The position numbers were made by a program, and so were the translations under genes. Below, piece after piece: positions 34,653-45,420 of a stretch of DNA of 64,000 nt; within the stretch, counting starts at the first letter, position 1, and every line of letters begins with the position of its first letter. The notes beneath the pieces are model-generated. The model made no database searches, was not told the origin of the DNA, and worked only from the letters and a program-made list of their open reading frames with translations. This DNA comes from Earliella scabrosa (Eukaryota > Basidiomycota > Agaricomycetes > Polyporales > Polyporaceae), in the NCBI GenBank assembly GCA_022605405.1, contig JABYQQ010000003.1:496001-560000 (forward strand). Reading direction: 5' to 3'.

Positions 34653-35380
34653 ATGGATTCTGGCAGCTCTTCCGGCTCCTCCAGTCTATCTTCATCGCCA
34701 AACGACTCCTCTCTCGCAGAGGCCGTGTCTCTGGCCGCGAAGGCACGGCAAGCAGACGCTCGCGGGAACCATTACGAAGCCGAACTGCTCTACACCCGCG
34801 CTCTCGGGCTCGTAGACGTCTCAGCCCCGTCCACCCACTCTACACTTGCGGAACTCTGGAATGGCATGGGCGAACTGTGCTTCCACATGGGCAAGTTCGA
34901 CGACGCTGAGCAGTGGTTCGGCAAGGCTCTGGACCTGAGCATGTCCATCCGCGACCTCAAGGCGATGGCAACCAGTCGGGAGAACCTCGCTCGAGTACAG
35001 CGTGCCAAGAGTGAGCTGCTAAAGGCCAAGGCCCTCAAGATGCTTGGAGCACCTGATGACATGCGCTGCGACAACTACTCGGTATGTCTTGCTTTCACTC
35101 CAGGGCCGTGGAACTCACTGGACCTTCCTTGGGCATGTAGTGCACAAGAGGTCTCCTCAGAACCCCTGATCTATGTATATGCGGAGGTTGCAAGGTGAGT
35201 CAACGCTGTCAGTCTACGAGAATTCTCCAAAGCTCACCTCGTCCATAGGGTGCCTTCTACTGCTCGCACGATTGTCAGGTCAGTCACCTCGTTCAGGCAA
35301 AACTTGCGCTCGCTGACCAACAGCTGCAGAGGAACGACTGGGAACGGCACAAGAGACATTGTGGGATCGGGTTGTCCTAG
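34653..35380 (+). CDS. TPR-like protein with C-terminal MYND zinc finger
   Basis: Four exons (34653-35081, 35141-35194, 35249-35278, 35330-35380) give 187 residues. After a Ser-rich start, residues 20-130 form TPR-like helices ('ARGNHYEAELLYTRALGLVD', 'AELWNGMGELCFHMGKFDDA', 'EQWFGKALDLSM'). The C-terminal end is a MYND finger with its Cys/His set in 'CICGGCKGAFYCSHDCQ' and 'DWERHKRHCG'. The finger is built from three tiny exons of 54, 30 and 51 bases. MYND domains bind proline-rich peptides and TPRs bind partners, so this is probably a protein-interaction adaptor. The target is unknown. Confidence 0.85.
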
Positions 35381-35672
35381 ACAGACGACCCCGTGGACGG
35401 AAGATACCCCGGATATCCATACAGCTACGCTACAGCACTATATGGTCAGTAGAGAACGTATCGTCGGACTCACCTTCGTAATGGATGTATGCTATCAGTC
35501 TCGGCTCGTTGCGCCAGAATGGTTCTAGAATGGTACTGGGTTACAACCCTGCCTAGCTCATATTCAATGTCATACTCGTGCGTGGATGCATAATGCCAAG
35601 TCCATAACCAATGCCATGCGAACGTACTGCGGCTCGTCACACCAACCTCCAACCAAATCCGAGGAATTGAGC

Positions 35673-38600
35673 TCACTTGAAGCCCATCCTCTTGGCGTAC
35701 TCGCGCTCCTCCGCCGCAGTGAGTTCGTCGGTACCCGCCCAGTTCGCCGAACTCGTCCGCGCCCTGAATCGACTGTGCCGCGTCCTGAAGATTTCCTCCA
35801 TACGCAGCGGTCCGATGGGACCAAAGATGTCGTCCGGGTTGATCGTGCTCTGCTGCTGAAGCGCCGCTGCAATGCCCGGGCTCCGCGCCCAGTCTGGCAG
35901 GTCGCGCTTCGGCCGGTCCTCGTCCTCCGAATCCGAATACTCGCTGTTGATCTCGGGCAGCTCAATGTTCTCGCTCGCCATCCGCGGCTCTTGCGTGGGC
36001 GGGCCTGGAGCTTTCCGTGTTGGCTGCGGATACTGTGGTTGCGACTCAGCAACGTCACGTTCCTTGCCTTTGGCGGCTGTGGATGAGGCGGCAGCCTTGA
36101 GGTTGCTCGTCGAGGGCGCGTGCTTGACTGTCTTCGCAACTTTGCCAGCTCCAGGTGTGATGGGATTCGACAAGCCTGAAGGTCCTGCAGCGGGCTGCTT
36201 GAGGGCGGACTTGAGAGGAGGTTTGGACGTCGCCGCAGCTCCGCCGGCGGTGGAGGGCTTGACCTGACGGGGAGCTGCGCTGTCCTTCTTGTCCTTCGAA
36301 GGCGGCTTCTGAGATGTAGTTGTACCAAGCTTGCGCTTGGTCGTGTCGTCTTCGTTCTGCATGGATTTGTCAGGGAAAGTTGCAACTTGTCAATAGGACT
36401 GATCCTACCTTCTTCGCAGCCGCAGTGGTACTTCGGAGGGGACGCTTGTCCGTGTGCTCTTCGCGCTCGCGCTTGCGGCGCTCTGCCTCTTCCTTGATCT
36501 TGCGTTCCTCTTCTGCTGCCCGAGCCTTCTCCTCCTCTGCCTTGCGTTGGAGAGCCTGTTGCCGGCGCGCCTCCATCTCTTTGAGACGTTGCGCCTTCTT
36601 CTCCAACTCCTCTTGTTGCTACCATGTGAACTGTGAGATACAAGCACACGGGCTTTGTTCGAAAGGCACGAACCTTCTTCGCAGCAGCGGCCGCAAGCTG
36701 GAGGCTCTTGACCTCGGGCTTCCCCTTCTTGCCTCCGCCCAGCACGCTGCTCACCAGCTTGCTCGCATGGCCGAAGAAGCCCAAGTTGGACTGCGAAGAC
36801 GACGTCGACGCCATCGACTGTTGACTATCACTACGTACCGGCTGAGAAGCATCGACCTTGGTTTGCTGTTGGCACGATGAGTATATAACGGCAGTCAGGA
36901 TGTTCTATGTGTTCCGCTTACCTGGACGAGCTTGATGGTCGAGGGTCCGTTGAGAATGGCATCTTCAATGTCAGTCGCGTCGCGCTCCTCCTCTGGCTGC
37001 ATCTCGTCATCCTCGTCGATTTCCATCGCTATGTCCGCCTCCTCCATAGCCTCGTCGCCATCTTCCGGCTGTTGCGCTGCCTCAGCCAGGCGCTCCGCAA
37101 AGCCTCGCTCGGGCTCGGGCTCTTCCTCCTCTGTCAGCTTCTCGCTCTGAGGCAGCGACGCGAACAAGCTCTGCGTCGTCTGCATGACACCCGTATCGCC
37201 GCCCTTCTGGCTCGTGCTCCGGCTTGGGATCGTGCTCCACGTGTCGTCCTTGAGCTGATCCGGGTTCGAGCTCGTGAACCCGAACGGCGTCCACATTTGG
37301 TGCCCGGCGAACTTCTCGTCGACGCCCCAGCTGTCGTCATCGTCCAAGTCGTCGTTGTCATCGCTAGTCTTCGGTTGCGACTGCGACTGCGCGGCGGAGT
37401 AGGACGTGTCTTGCGTAGATGGCATCCACGCGGGGGACGCGTCCTGCCTGTCGAAGACGATGTCGGAGAACACGCTCGCTTTGCTGCTCTGTGCAGACAA
37501 AGGAATAAACTTGTGCCCCATGCCGAGCGCCATGGCGGCGGGCATCGAGAAAGGATTGGTGGTAGGCAGCTTGAAGTCGCGAACAGGCGCAGGCGCGGTG
37601 GCATCGCGAGATGAAGATGGGGCAGTCGCTGTAGGAGCGGGTGGCTTAGAAAAGACGGGGCCTGGAGGTCCTGTGAAGCTGATGGTGCGCGCGCGCGGCG
37701 GGGTATTTGGCGGGGTGGTGGAGATACTCGTGTCCGCTGTAGCAATTTGCTCCTTCCCGGTGTCCTCCTGCTCCGCCATCCGCTTCGTTTCCTTCGCCTT
37801 CTCGTTCGGTTGCGAAGCAGGTAACAAGTCGGAGACACTGAGCCTGCGCTCGGACTCCTTCGACTCCATCGACTGAGTGGATGACGGTTCTGCCGGCGCG
37901 GGTTTCTCCTCCGAGGCCATGTCGACGTCTTCGGGCTCTATACCAAGTTCAAGCTTGGCCCGTTCTGCTACGCGTGCCTCCGCTCGTGCTCTTGCCTCAG
38001 CAAGTGCGGCCGCAGCATTCCCTCCAAGGGACTTGCCCATGCTCTTGCCCGCCCGTGCAGCATAGTTCTTCTTCAAGATAGTGGTGAGCATGTCACCGTC
38101 ATCTTCTTCCTGTGCGGTCGTGGGCTGTGTGGCAGCTACAGTGGCGAAACCCTGGGGTGAGCTGGAAGATGGTGGAGCATCTCGAGACTATCGACGAGAA
38201 TTCAGGCGTTGATACACTCATGCAATGGGAAAAGGGACATACCGAATCCTGACTGGCAACCTGCCTACTGCCCTTGTCACTGGAGAAGGGTGGTTGAGTG
38301 CCAGAGAGTTTGGGAACTTTGGCGCTTCGTTCTTCCTCGTCCTCTTCCTGCACTTTCAAGGCCGCTTTCGGGTGATCCTTAGCCGCCTCCAGCATTTCTC
38401 CACTCTTCCTCTTGTTAGCGCCTTGCGTCGCCGCCGCAACTCCCAGGGTACTGGTCCGTTTAGCGGTGATCTCAAGAGCTTTTGTCTCCCGCGCTTTGGA
38501 TAGCCATGAGGTAGAGCTCCGTTTCACGGCATGAGCCGGCGCGGATGCACCGACAACGACGCTAGCTAATGGTTCTCCCGGCGTGCGGAGGGATTTACGC

Positions 38601-39854
38601 AGCGGAGAGGGGGCAGGCAGACCAGCGAACTGTGAGATGCTCGGTTTGCGGGAGAGACCCGGGACAGGAGCCGAGGGTTCGTCGCGAAGAGGTGCGGTGT
38701 ACTCCTCATGATGTGCAGACGGGACAGTTGGAAGTGGGGCAGTATGGGAGTATGCGTCCTCTTCAACCGGGATGGGCGGGAGTGAGATCTTTGGAAGGGG
38801 TGCCGTATGGAACTCGGCGGTGCGAGCGGATGTTGGTTCTGTATCGGATTCCCGGGGACTGAGCGGAATCGTATGAAACGTAGTAGCCGACATTGATGTT
38901 ACGTCGTCATGGGCGGGTGGCTCCTCGCCATCGCGTACCTCCTCGCTGTCGGCCATTACATCCTCCTCCATGTCGACGTCATGGGCGTCGTGGAAAATCG
39001 TTTCATTCGACTTCGTAGGCTCGATATGCGTATCCACGGGATCTTGCGGAGAATGTGGCGGGAGTCCGAGAGATGCTCGGCTTCTCTCTACTAACTCGTC
39101 GTCTTCCACGATCATGGAGAGCTCCTTGGGAGGGTCGTTCACTTCAAGGCGTGTTTCCTCATGAGTGATGAAAGATGCCACAGGGGGCACCGGGTCAACC
39201 TTGAGCGCGGGGAGAGGTTCCTGGGCGACATCAAGCTCCATAGAGTCCGGAATGTTGACAGCGGGGCTGTCTGCGATAGTCACGATTCGTTGGTTCTTCA
39301 AGTGTGCAAATGCGCCAGATACTTGAGGTCGTGGACGGTCTTCAGAATGTTGACGTGTAGCATGGGGTTTACGTGCGTCTTGCGGGGGAATATCCTTCTC
39401 CTTGGCTTGAAGCAGGGTCTGGTGAAAGTCGTTGATCGGCTCGCGGTTCTCCTTCGTGGCACCATCCTTGCGAGAGTTCAGACGACATGACAAAAAACAT
39501 GGCAACCACTCACCTCAAAAGACAGCGATATCACAGCTTGTGCTTTTGCAGACGCCGCGGTGGCCGCACGAGTCTTAGCGGGCGCATTCTTCTTGCGGCC
39601 GGGGGTCTTGAGGAGTTCAATGACTGGTCTGTACACCAGGACATCGACACAACGTTTGAAGGAGGCAAGTAAGGCGGTACGTACTCTTTCTTGGGCCCTT
39701 CCAAAAAGTTCTCCAGGTACATGTCGAGGAAGTCAAAACCTTCCTTCTGAATCTGCTCATGTAGAAATTGCCGTCCTGGATCCTTGGCCATGGCAAAGCG
39801 TATAGAGTTGCACCAGGCGATCACGCCAGCTTCTCCGGGTCTTGAACCATCCAT
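35673..39854 (-). CDS. Inner centromere protein INCENP (Sli15-like), large
   Basis: A multi-exon gene of roughly 1,300 residues. The start at 39854 gives 'MDGSRPGEAGVIAWCNSIRF' and 'EGFDFLDMYLENFLEGPKKE', the N-terminal region that binds the survivin/borealin homologues. A very long disordered middle follows, with phospho-site-rich sequence and repeated 'HTAPLP'-type motifs. A charged helix comes next: 'KKAQRLKEMEARRQQALQRK' continuing 'AEEEKARAAEEERKIKEEAE', a likely single alpha-helix. The C-terminal IN-box 'LPEINSEYSDSEDED', 'LPDWARSP' and 'INPDDIFGPIGPLRMEEIFR' binds and activates Aurora kinase. It is therefore the scaffold of the chromosomal passenger complex. The exon 1 donor is best placed at GA|GTACGT, which keeps the frame into 'PVIELLKTPGRKK'. 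Confidence 0.9.
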
Positions 39855-40663
39855 GGCAGGTAGTCGGGAAGGAAACAGGGGAAGGGAGGGGGTGCGTCGG
39901 GCCAGGGAGGTCTTGAAGGTGAGGGTCGTGTCGAGAAGTGGCGATCCGCCGCGTCGGGTGGTTGAATGCGCGTCGGTCATGTGACTGTGTCCCATTCCGC
40001 GTCTAGCGCTAAGCGCTGAGGTCTAAGGCTTGACATCATACTTACGCGCGTCCGCGTAAGTACTTCGAGAATTGAACGTTCGAACAACACTGCAACAATC
40101 TCGCCGTGCCTTCCTCTGTTTCTTCTTGATGGTATGTGAATGATGACGGGTAGAATTTCCTCATATGGCCAGGTATTTTCCCTCACTGATTGTAGAGGAT
40201 GTGTACTAGAAGGGTGTCAACTCGGACCTAGCACCGATACGCGCGGTAGGCATGGTCTGAGAGACCGCTGCTCCGCTCTTGGTGTGAGTGTTATCTCCTG
40301 TAAATAGCTTCCGAAGCACGCTGAATTAGGTCCCGTCATATCGCGCCACGGGCTGAGCTGCTAACAACCCAGTGTTTCATGTGCGTCCTCTGGCAGGCTA
40401 ACCCCGTTTCCGCGAAAGACCGGTCTTTGCGGAGTCCTCGCTGCGCGTACGTACGTTTTCTGGGATCAGATCGGTACCTGCAAGTCAGGCCACCCACCAC
40501 CACGTCGAACGAACCCCAGTACGGTAGCCCGCGTATTGTTCATGCCCTCATCATGCAGCGCCGCAGACGCCACACGATGATATCCTGTAGTCCACAGTCG
40601 GACTCATCGTACTCACCGTGGGACGATAAATACCATGTCCTTCTCTAGGATCGCCAAGTAACG
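39855..40663. promoter_or_regulatory. Divergent promoter region, INCENP / P450
   Basis: This 809-base gap lies between divergent genes. No convincing coding region, RNA gene or repeat is visible. Confidence 0.4.
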
Positions 40664-42667
40664 ATGCTTGAATCCCTCGTTCTCCTCGGAGTGACCACAC
40701 TCTGCGCCATCGTATTATTGCGCTGTGTTAGGGTAGAACGCCGCAGCGCTCTCCCTCTTCCTCCGGGACCCAAAGGTCTTCCGCTCATTGGGAACGCCTT
40801 CGACATTCCACTTTCCAGGCAGTGGGAGACCTTTCAAAGATGGGCGCAAGCATATGGTACGTTCGTCTGAGCGATTGACATATTCATCATGCCAAATTCA
40901 CTCCATGTCTACAGGCGACGTCGTGTACCTCAGCCTCTTAGGACAGTCAGTAGTTGTCCTGAACAGCGTCCAAGCGACCTCGGACCTTCTCGACAGACGT
41001 TCCGGCATCTATTCGGACCGATTCAGATCGACTGTTGTTCCTCTGTAAGTCATCGTGAATCCATGATCCGTCGCGAATGCCCAATGTAGGTTCCAGGATA
41101 GGGTGGGACTGGAACGTTGCACTCATGGGATACGGGCCAAAGTGGCGACAAACGAGGCGTGCATTTCACGAATATTTCCACCAAGCTGCCGTCCGGCGCT
41201 ATCAACCTGCCCAACTGTTTGGTGCACGAAAGTATATTACACGGCTGTTGGCAAACCCTGACAAATTCATTGAAGACCTACGGTAGTGAGTGGGATGCTG
41301 ATAACCATTGGGTTCACGCTCACCATGTCTCGGCTTACAGTGACCTGGGTGCTACGATCTTGAGGATATCTTACGGCATCGAAGCCACCGACACAGGCGA
41401 CGAATACATAGCTATCGGAGAGCGTGCTGTGGAAGGGCCGACTGATGCCCTGGTACTCGGTGCCCTATGGGTGGAGTTTCTGCCCATTTTGCGACACCTC
41501 CCATCTTGGTTTCCGGGCGCATCGTATCAGAGGAAGGCGGCCAAATGGCGGCAAGCAGCAATGGCGCTGAAACATACGCCCTTTGAGAAAGCAATGTCCG
41601 ACTTCGTGAGTGTTGAGCCGTCGATGATCGATGTCCTCCCGTCTTTGCTGAGCGGTTCCGGTCCTATATCATAGCATCAGGGCGCCGGTGTTTGGTCTCT
41701 GTCGAGCGAGATCATGAGCAGAGAGGACCATCTCGGCAACATCCCCTTATTCGAGAAAGAGGAGCTAGCCAAGAACGTGGCTGCTGTGACATATGGAGGT
41801 GAGTTCGGCCAAGTACCGAGAAAAGTGGTTCTGCCTTGCTAAGACATACAATTAGCGGGTGCAGATACAGTACGTTGGTCTACCCCCCTCGCAACCTGTC
41901 TCGCTGAGAAGCCTGACGTTCGCAGAGCTTCTCAACGTTGCAGACGTTCTTCTTAGCCATGGCGCTTTACCCGGAGGTACAACGCAGGGCCCAAGCTGAA
42001 CTAGCGGCAGTCGTTGGACAACATCGCCTTCCCGAATTTGAAGACCAGAAGAAGTTGCCCTACATCAATGCCATTGTCAAAGAATGCTTGAGATGGCAGA
42101 ATGTTTTTACGCTAGGGCTTCCGCACCGCGTCATGGAAGACGATGAGTATAATGGTTATCGTATTCCGAAGGGCTCAATCGTACTAGGCAACATTTGGTG
42201 AGTGAAGCACATATGACTTCCAGTAAGACTCACTCACACGCGCGCGCAACGCAATGTCCCCAGGGCAATCTCGCATGACCCACGTCTCTACCCAGATCCC
42301 GAGGTTTTCAGTCCCGAGCGCTACTTCATGCCCGACGGCTCTTGGGACAAGAGGGTCCAGGACCCAGCGAACTTCGTCTTCGGCTTTGGGAGAAGGTATG
42401 TATCTGAACGGATGATTACCTGCGCAATGCTCAACTCTCCGTAGAATCTGCCCGGGCCGTCACTTTGCAGCAGCGTCCATCTACATATATGTCGCATCCA
42501 TCCTGCACATCTTCAACATCCGCCCGAAGCAAGACAAGATCGGTAATCCAGTCGACATCAAGCCAGATATGATCTCGGGCGTAGTTTCGTTCGTGAATTC
42601 GTCCATGGACACTAGGATACGAGCTGACGGTATAACAGCTATCCAGAGCGATTCGATTGCGACATAA
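40664..42667 (+). CDS. Cytochrome P450 monooxygenase
   Basis: The protein is about 510 residues in roughly nine exons. An N-terminal membrane anchor ('MLESLVLLGVTTLCAIVLLR') is followed by the proline-rich hinge 'LPLPPGPKGLPLIGNAFDI'. The helix-C motif 'GPKWRQTRRAFHEYF' and the I-helix oxygen-activation motif 'AGADT' (across an intron at about 41.8 kb) are present. The ExxR motif is in 'VKECLRWQNVF', with 'GSWDKRVQDPANFVFGFGRR' leading into the heme-binding loop 'FGFGRRICPGRHFA'. The class resembles the CYP families of Agaricomycetes related to O-methylsterigmatocystin oxidoreductase-type proteins. It is anchored in the ER and uses NADPH-P450 reductase; the substrate is unknown. The region at 41.61-41.68 kb needs an intron to avoid a stop, and the usual GT..AG pair is there. 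Confidence 0.9.
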
Positions 42668-43008
42668 TCCCTCGCGACGCCGACGCCGAAGCCCTTTTGA
42701 AGCTCTGTACTTGAAACTATCTTGGCCCACTGGTCCTTCACTCGATCAAGCGCATATTTTGGGAGGATCTTTTTGGGAGGATCTTTGACACGCTTCCTAT
42801 GTGTCTGTTCTTGTATGTATTGCTCAATAGGAGCGTATGAAGCCAGTAGGGGCGAAGCAAAGGAAGTGTTGCTGAGATGATGTACGAGGAGCAAGAGGAT
42901 TATACAGGGGTCTATAGTACTGTGACGTGGTGTGCGTAAGTTGAACAGTGGCCCAAAATTCAGAACAGTATGCGAACTCACGCATACACCGAACCACCAT
43001 GTTGACAC
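42668..43008. other. Convergent intergenic region
   Basis: This 341-base gap lies between the 3' ends of the P450 and bL32m genes. It contains a perfect 14-base tandem direct repeat (listed separately) and nothing else I can support. Confidence 0.4.
42757..42784. repeat. Two perfect tandem copies of a 14-base unit
   Basis: The unit TTTTGGGAGGATCT occurs twice without a spacer. It lies between convergent genes and looks like a simple local duplication. No function is apparent. Confidence 0.8.
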
Positions 43009-43435
43009 TCAGACCTCTGCTGAACGATTTCTCGCCTTCCATGCAACGTTGAGCTCCCGGTAACACTTCGGACAGAGATTATGTGCCAGCTTTGGCGAAC
43101 CGCACGCCTCACAATGCACCAGGTCTACAGACAATTCAGTTACCCTGCACATCACGGAGCGTCGCCTCGAGATACATACTTTGCTTGTCCTTCAATCCCT
43201 TATTCGCGCTCCGCATCGCCTTCCGTGAGTGAGACGTCTTCTTCTTGGGTACCGCGAGTAGCCATGGAGGCAATAGCTCCAGAAGGGACGGCAATGACGG
43301 GATGGCCCAAGTAAACGGCTTCGGCGTAGCGAGGAAGGCTGGCAGAACGGCTGCAGTGAGAGCAATCCTCGCAAGAGGAAGGCGTGCTGCAGAGAGCCAA
43401 GTTCGTGGCTGGTGAAGAGCCAGAGCCGCCGCCAT
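43009..43435 (-). CDS. MRPL32: Mitochondrial large-subunit ribosomal protein bL32m
   Basis: Two exons (43435-43180 and 43124-43009) give 123 residues. The N-terminal 45 or so residues are a mitochondrial presequence-like region ('LSAARLPLARIAL'), followed by 'SLPSLLELLPPWLLAVPKKK' and 'TSHSRKAMRSANKGLKDK', the bL32 core. The second exon carries the zinc-binding pairs 'VHCEACGSPK' and 'HNLCPKCYRELN'. In yeast the homologue must be trimmed by the m-AAA protease before mitoribosome assembly; whether that applies here is inference. The start codon lies only 124 bases from the divergent NDUFA5 start. Confidence 0.93.
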
Positions 43436-43559
43436 GGTGAGTGAAGCAAAGCGACAGTCAGGACAGGTCAAGACGAAACTGGGTCATGGAAGGGCGTCTA
43501 GTCGTGCTGTCGTTGCGCACCGAGCGCCCAGACTTCCTTACCCACCACCACCGTCCGCG
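43436..43559. promoter_or_regulatory. Compact bidirectional promoter, bL32m / NDUFA5
   Basis: Only 124 bases separate the two divergent start codons, so both promoters and leaders must share this stretch. Both products are nuclear-encoded mitochondrial proteins, which suggests co-expression. No specific factor site is assigned. Confidence 0.6.
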
Positions 43560-44017
43560 ATGTTCCGCTTAACCCGCCCTCTCTTCAACGCGGTCACCAA
43601 GCGGTCGACGGGCCTCACTGGCCTGAAAGTACACCATGACCCCATCCCTGAGTTGAGGAAGACCTACGAGGCCACTCTCCAAACGCTATCCGCCATTCCC
43701 CAGACATCCGTGTACCGGCAAGGCACGGAGGCCCTCACCCTGCACAAGCTGAAGATCTTGGAGCGCGCGAATGGGGACATTGCCGCGGCGGAGAAGGAGC
43801 TGGATGAGGGGCAGATTGAAGAGTCACTGGACATTGCGCAGGACGAACTCAATTTGGCTAACAAGATGCTGGAGTGGAAAGCGTGAGTGCCCGATGCCAT
43901 GTTGCAGTATGGGATATATCTTGACGTATGCACAGATGGGAGCCTCTGGAGGACAAGCCTGAACCAGGACAGTGGCAGTACTTTGGGAAGGAGGCAACTG
44001 CGTCGACATCATCGTGA
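43560..44017 (+). CDS. Complex I subunit NDUFA5 (NADH dehydrogenase 1 alpha subcomplex 5)
   Basis: Two exons (43560-43882, 43936-44017) give 134 residues. The start 'MFRLTRPLFNAVTKRSTGLT' is followed by the family core 'GLKVHHDPIPELRKTYEATL' and 'LHKLKILERANGDIAAAEKE', then helices rich in Glu and Leu, ending 'WEPLEDKPEPGQWQYF'. The subunit belongs to the peripheral arm of mitochondrial complex I. The ATG at 43560 matches the family start; an upstream in-frame non-ATG extension is unnecessary. Presence of complex I fits a filamentous fungus rather than a fermentative yeast. Confidence 0.94.
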
Positions 44018-44220
44018 CGGGTGACCATGCAATGTACCGTGTTTTCCGCTCCCTACACGCGCTGTTTGCAACATCGTAGATTGTGCGAGGTGCAATCCGT
44101 ATGGTCATTTGTACCGACGTACAACACTCTAGCCAGCAGGTACTTCGCCTGGTCCACGGTTGTGACGAAGAATTGTGTCTCGTTATGTAGTGTACCAACG
44201 AGATGACGAGCAAAATAGAT

Positions 44221-44313
44221 CGCTGACAGCAGGATTTGAACCTACGCGGGCAATGCCCAAGTGATATTGAGACGAATTCAAATCACTCGCCTTAACGACT
44301 CGGCCATATCAGC
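44221..44313 (-). tRNA. tRNA-Ser(UGA) with an 11-base intron
   Basis: The minus strand folds as a type II tRNA. The acceptor stem pairs GCTGATA with TGTCAGC, followed by discriminator G (as in serine tRNAs). There is a D-arm (GGCCGAGTCGTTAAGGC), an anticodon stem AGTGA/TCACT, a long variable arm (TGGGC-ATT-GCCCG) and a T-arm with TTCAAAT. The anticodon TGA is at 44278-44280. An 11-base intron (44266-44276) lies one base 3' of the anticodon, the canonical position; removing it leaves 82 bases, the normal serine tRNA size. CCA is not encoded, as in eukaryotes. Confidence 0.92.
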
Positions 44314-44482
44314 TTGAGAAAATTTGACACCAGTACCGCTATGACCTACATTGCTACTCGACCTCGCAGACCACGACTACTACTAGCGCTGTTATTGGTA
44401 TTCATTTCCAAACGTCAAACCTAGAGCTTGGAACCATCGCACTCGCTCGTCCTCCCTCTTTACCGGGGTCCTGTCGAGATCA

Positions 44483-45119
44483 ATGGACTCCCTAATCCCC
44501 TTCACGACTTCCGGATCTCTCGTGGATTGCGTCGATAGTACGTCTATCCCAAGTCCACCTACTCAAGGTGCACCCTGAGCCCATATACCTTGCAACCCCC
44601 GTCTGCCCCGCTCCGGTTCTCGCGCTTTCGCCCCGGTTAGGGAAGATGCTTGTGGTCCTGCGAGATGGTCGAAAGCTACAAGGAGTCCTCCGGTCCTATG
44701 ATCAATTCGGTGAGTCTCATGTGCATTGGTGCGTGCCACGAGACAGGCATAATTGTCTGACAGATACCCTTCCCAGCAAATCTCGTTTTGGAGGACACTG
44801 TGGAACGAATATACCATCGGGACGTCTTCGCTGAAGTATGGCGCGGCCTGTTTCTTATTCGTGGAGAGAACGTCGTTTTACTTGGAGAGATAGTGAGTCT
44901 TGAACCTTGCGGACGGCTTGCGGACAGCTGAGGATATCTCTCGCTCAGGACTTGGATCAAGAAGACGAGGTTCCCCTTCGCCAGGTAGAATGGACCGTCC
45001 TAGAGTCATATCACAAGCAAGATGTTGCGAACAAGAAGAAGCGAGAAGATATCAAGTCCCAGGTGCTATACGAGCAGAAGGGTTTCTGCAAAGAGGGCGG
45101 AGAAGGAGACGGTTATTAA
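44483..45119 (+). CDS. LSM1: Sm-like protein Lsm1
   Basis: Four exons (44483-44537, 44641-44709, 44777-44892, 44949-45119) give 136 residues. The Sm1 motif is in '[20 protein letters not shown]' and Sm2 in '[14 protein letters not shown]', with '[20 protein letters not shown]' between them; these are Lsm1-type sequences. The C-terminal helix ('[20 protein letters not shown]') is the Lsm1-specific extension that crosses the ring face. Lsm1 defines the cytoplasmic Lsm1-7 ring, which with Pat1 binds deadenylated mRNA and promotes decapping. Confidence 0.94.
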
Positions 45120-45420
45120 CGTACGCTTGGAACCTACTCCGCGGGCCCGCCTTTCCGTCATCTACTGCGTCGATGCACTCCATACACAGGCAGATTCATT
45201 ACGCCGAGGAGGCATCCTACCCCATTGTATTTGTGTCCTTGCTATCATGTCCATTCCCGCCGATTGGGGCCGAAACCTCGGAAGCCACAATGCGTGCATC
45301 AGATACCATGTGTGTGAACAAGACAGTATAGCCGTGAATGTGTGCGGATGTACAGCAAGAACAATTCGATAGCAAGACAACGTGTGATGATGCGATGAAA
45401 ACAGTGCAACGAACGCTGCA
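45120..45420. other. Convergent intergenic region
   Basis: This gap of about 300 bases lies between the 3' ends of LSM1 and the Spp1-like gene. Nothing further is seen. Confidence 0.4.

Noticed and set aside
36907..37614. 235-codon plus-strand open frame inside the INCENP region
   Set aside because: It is a shadow of the low-complexity INCENP exon on the minus strand and has no independent start or splice context.
44266..44276. Alternative reading of the tRNA with anticodon GAA and a longer loop
   Set aside because: That pairing would shift the anticodon stem and conflict with the serine-type variable arm and discriminator G. The UGA reading restores an 82-base tRNA.
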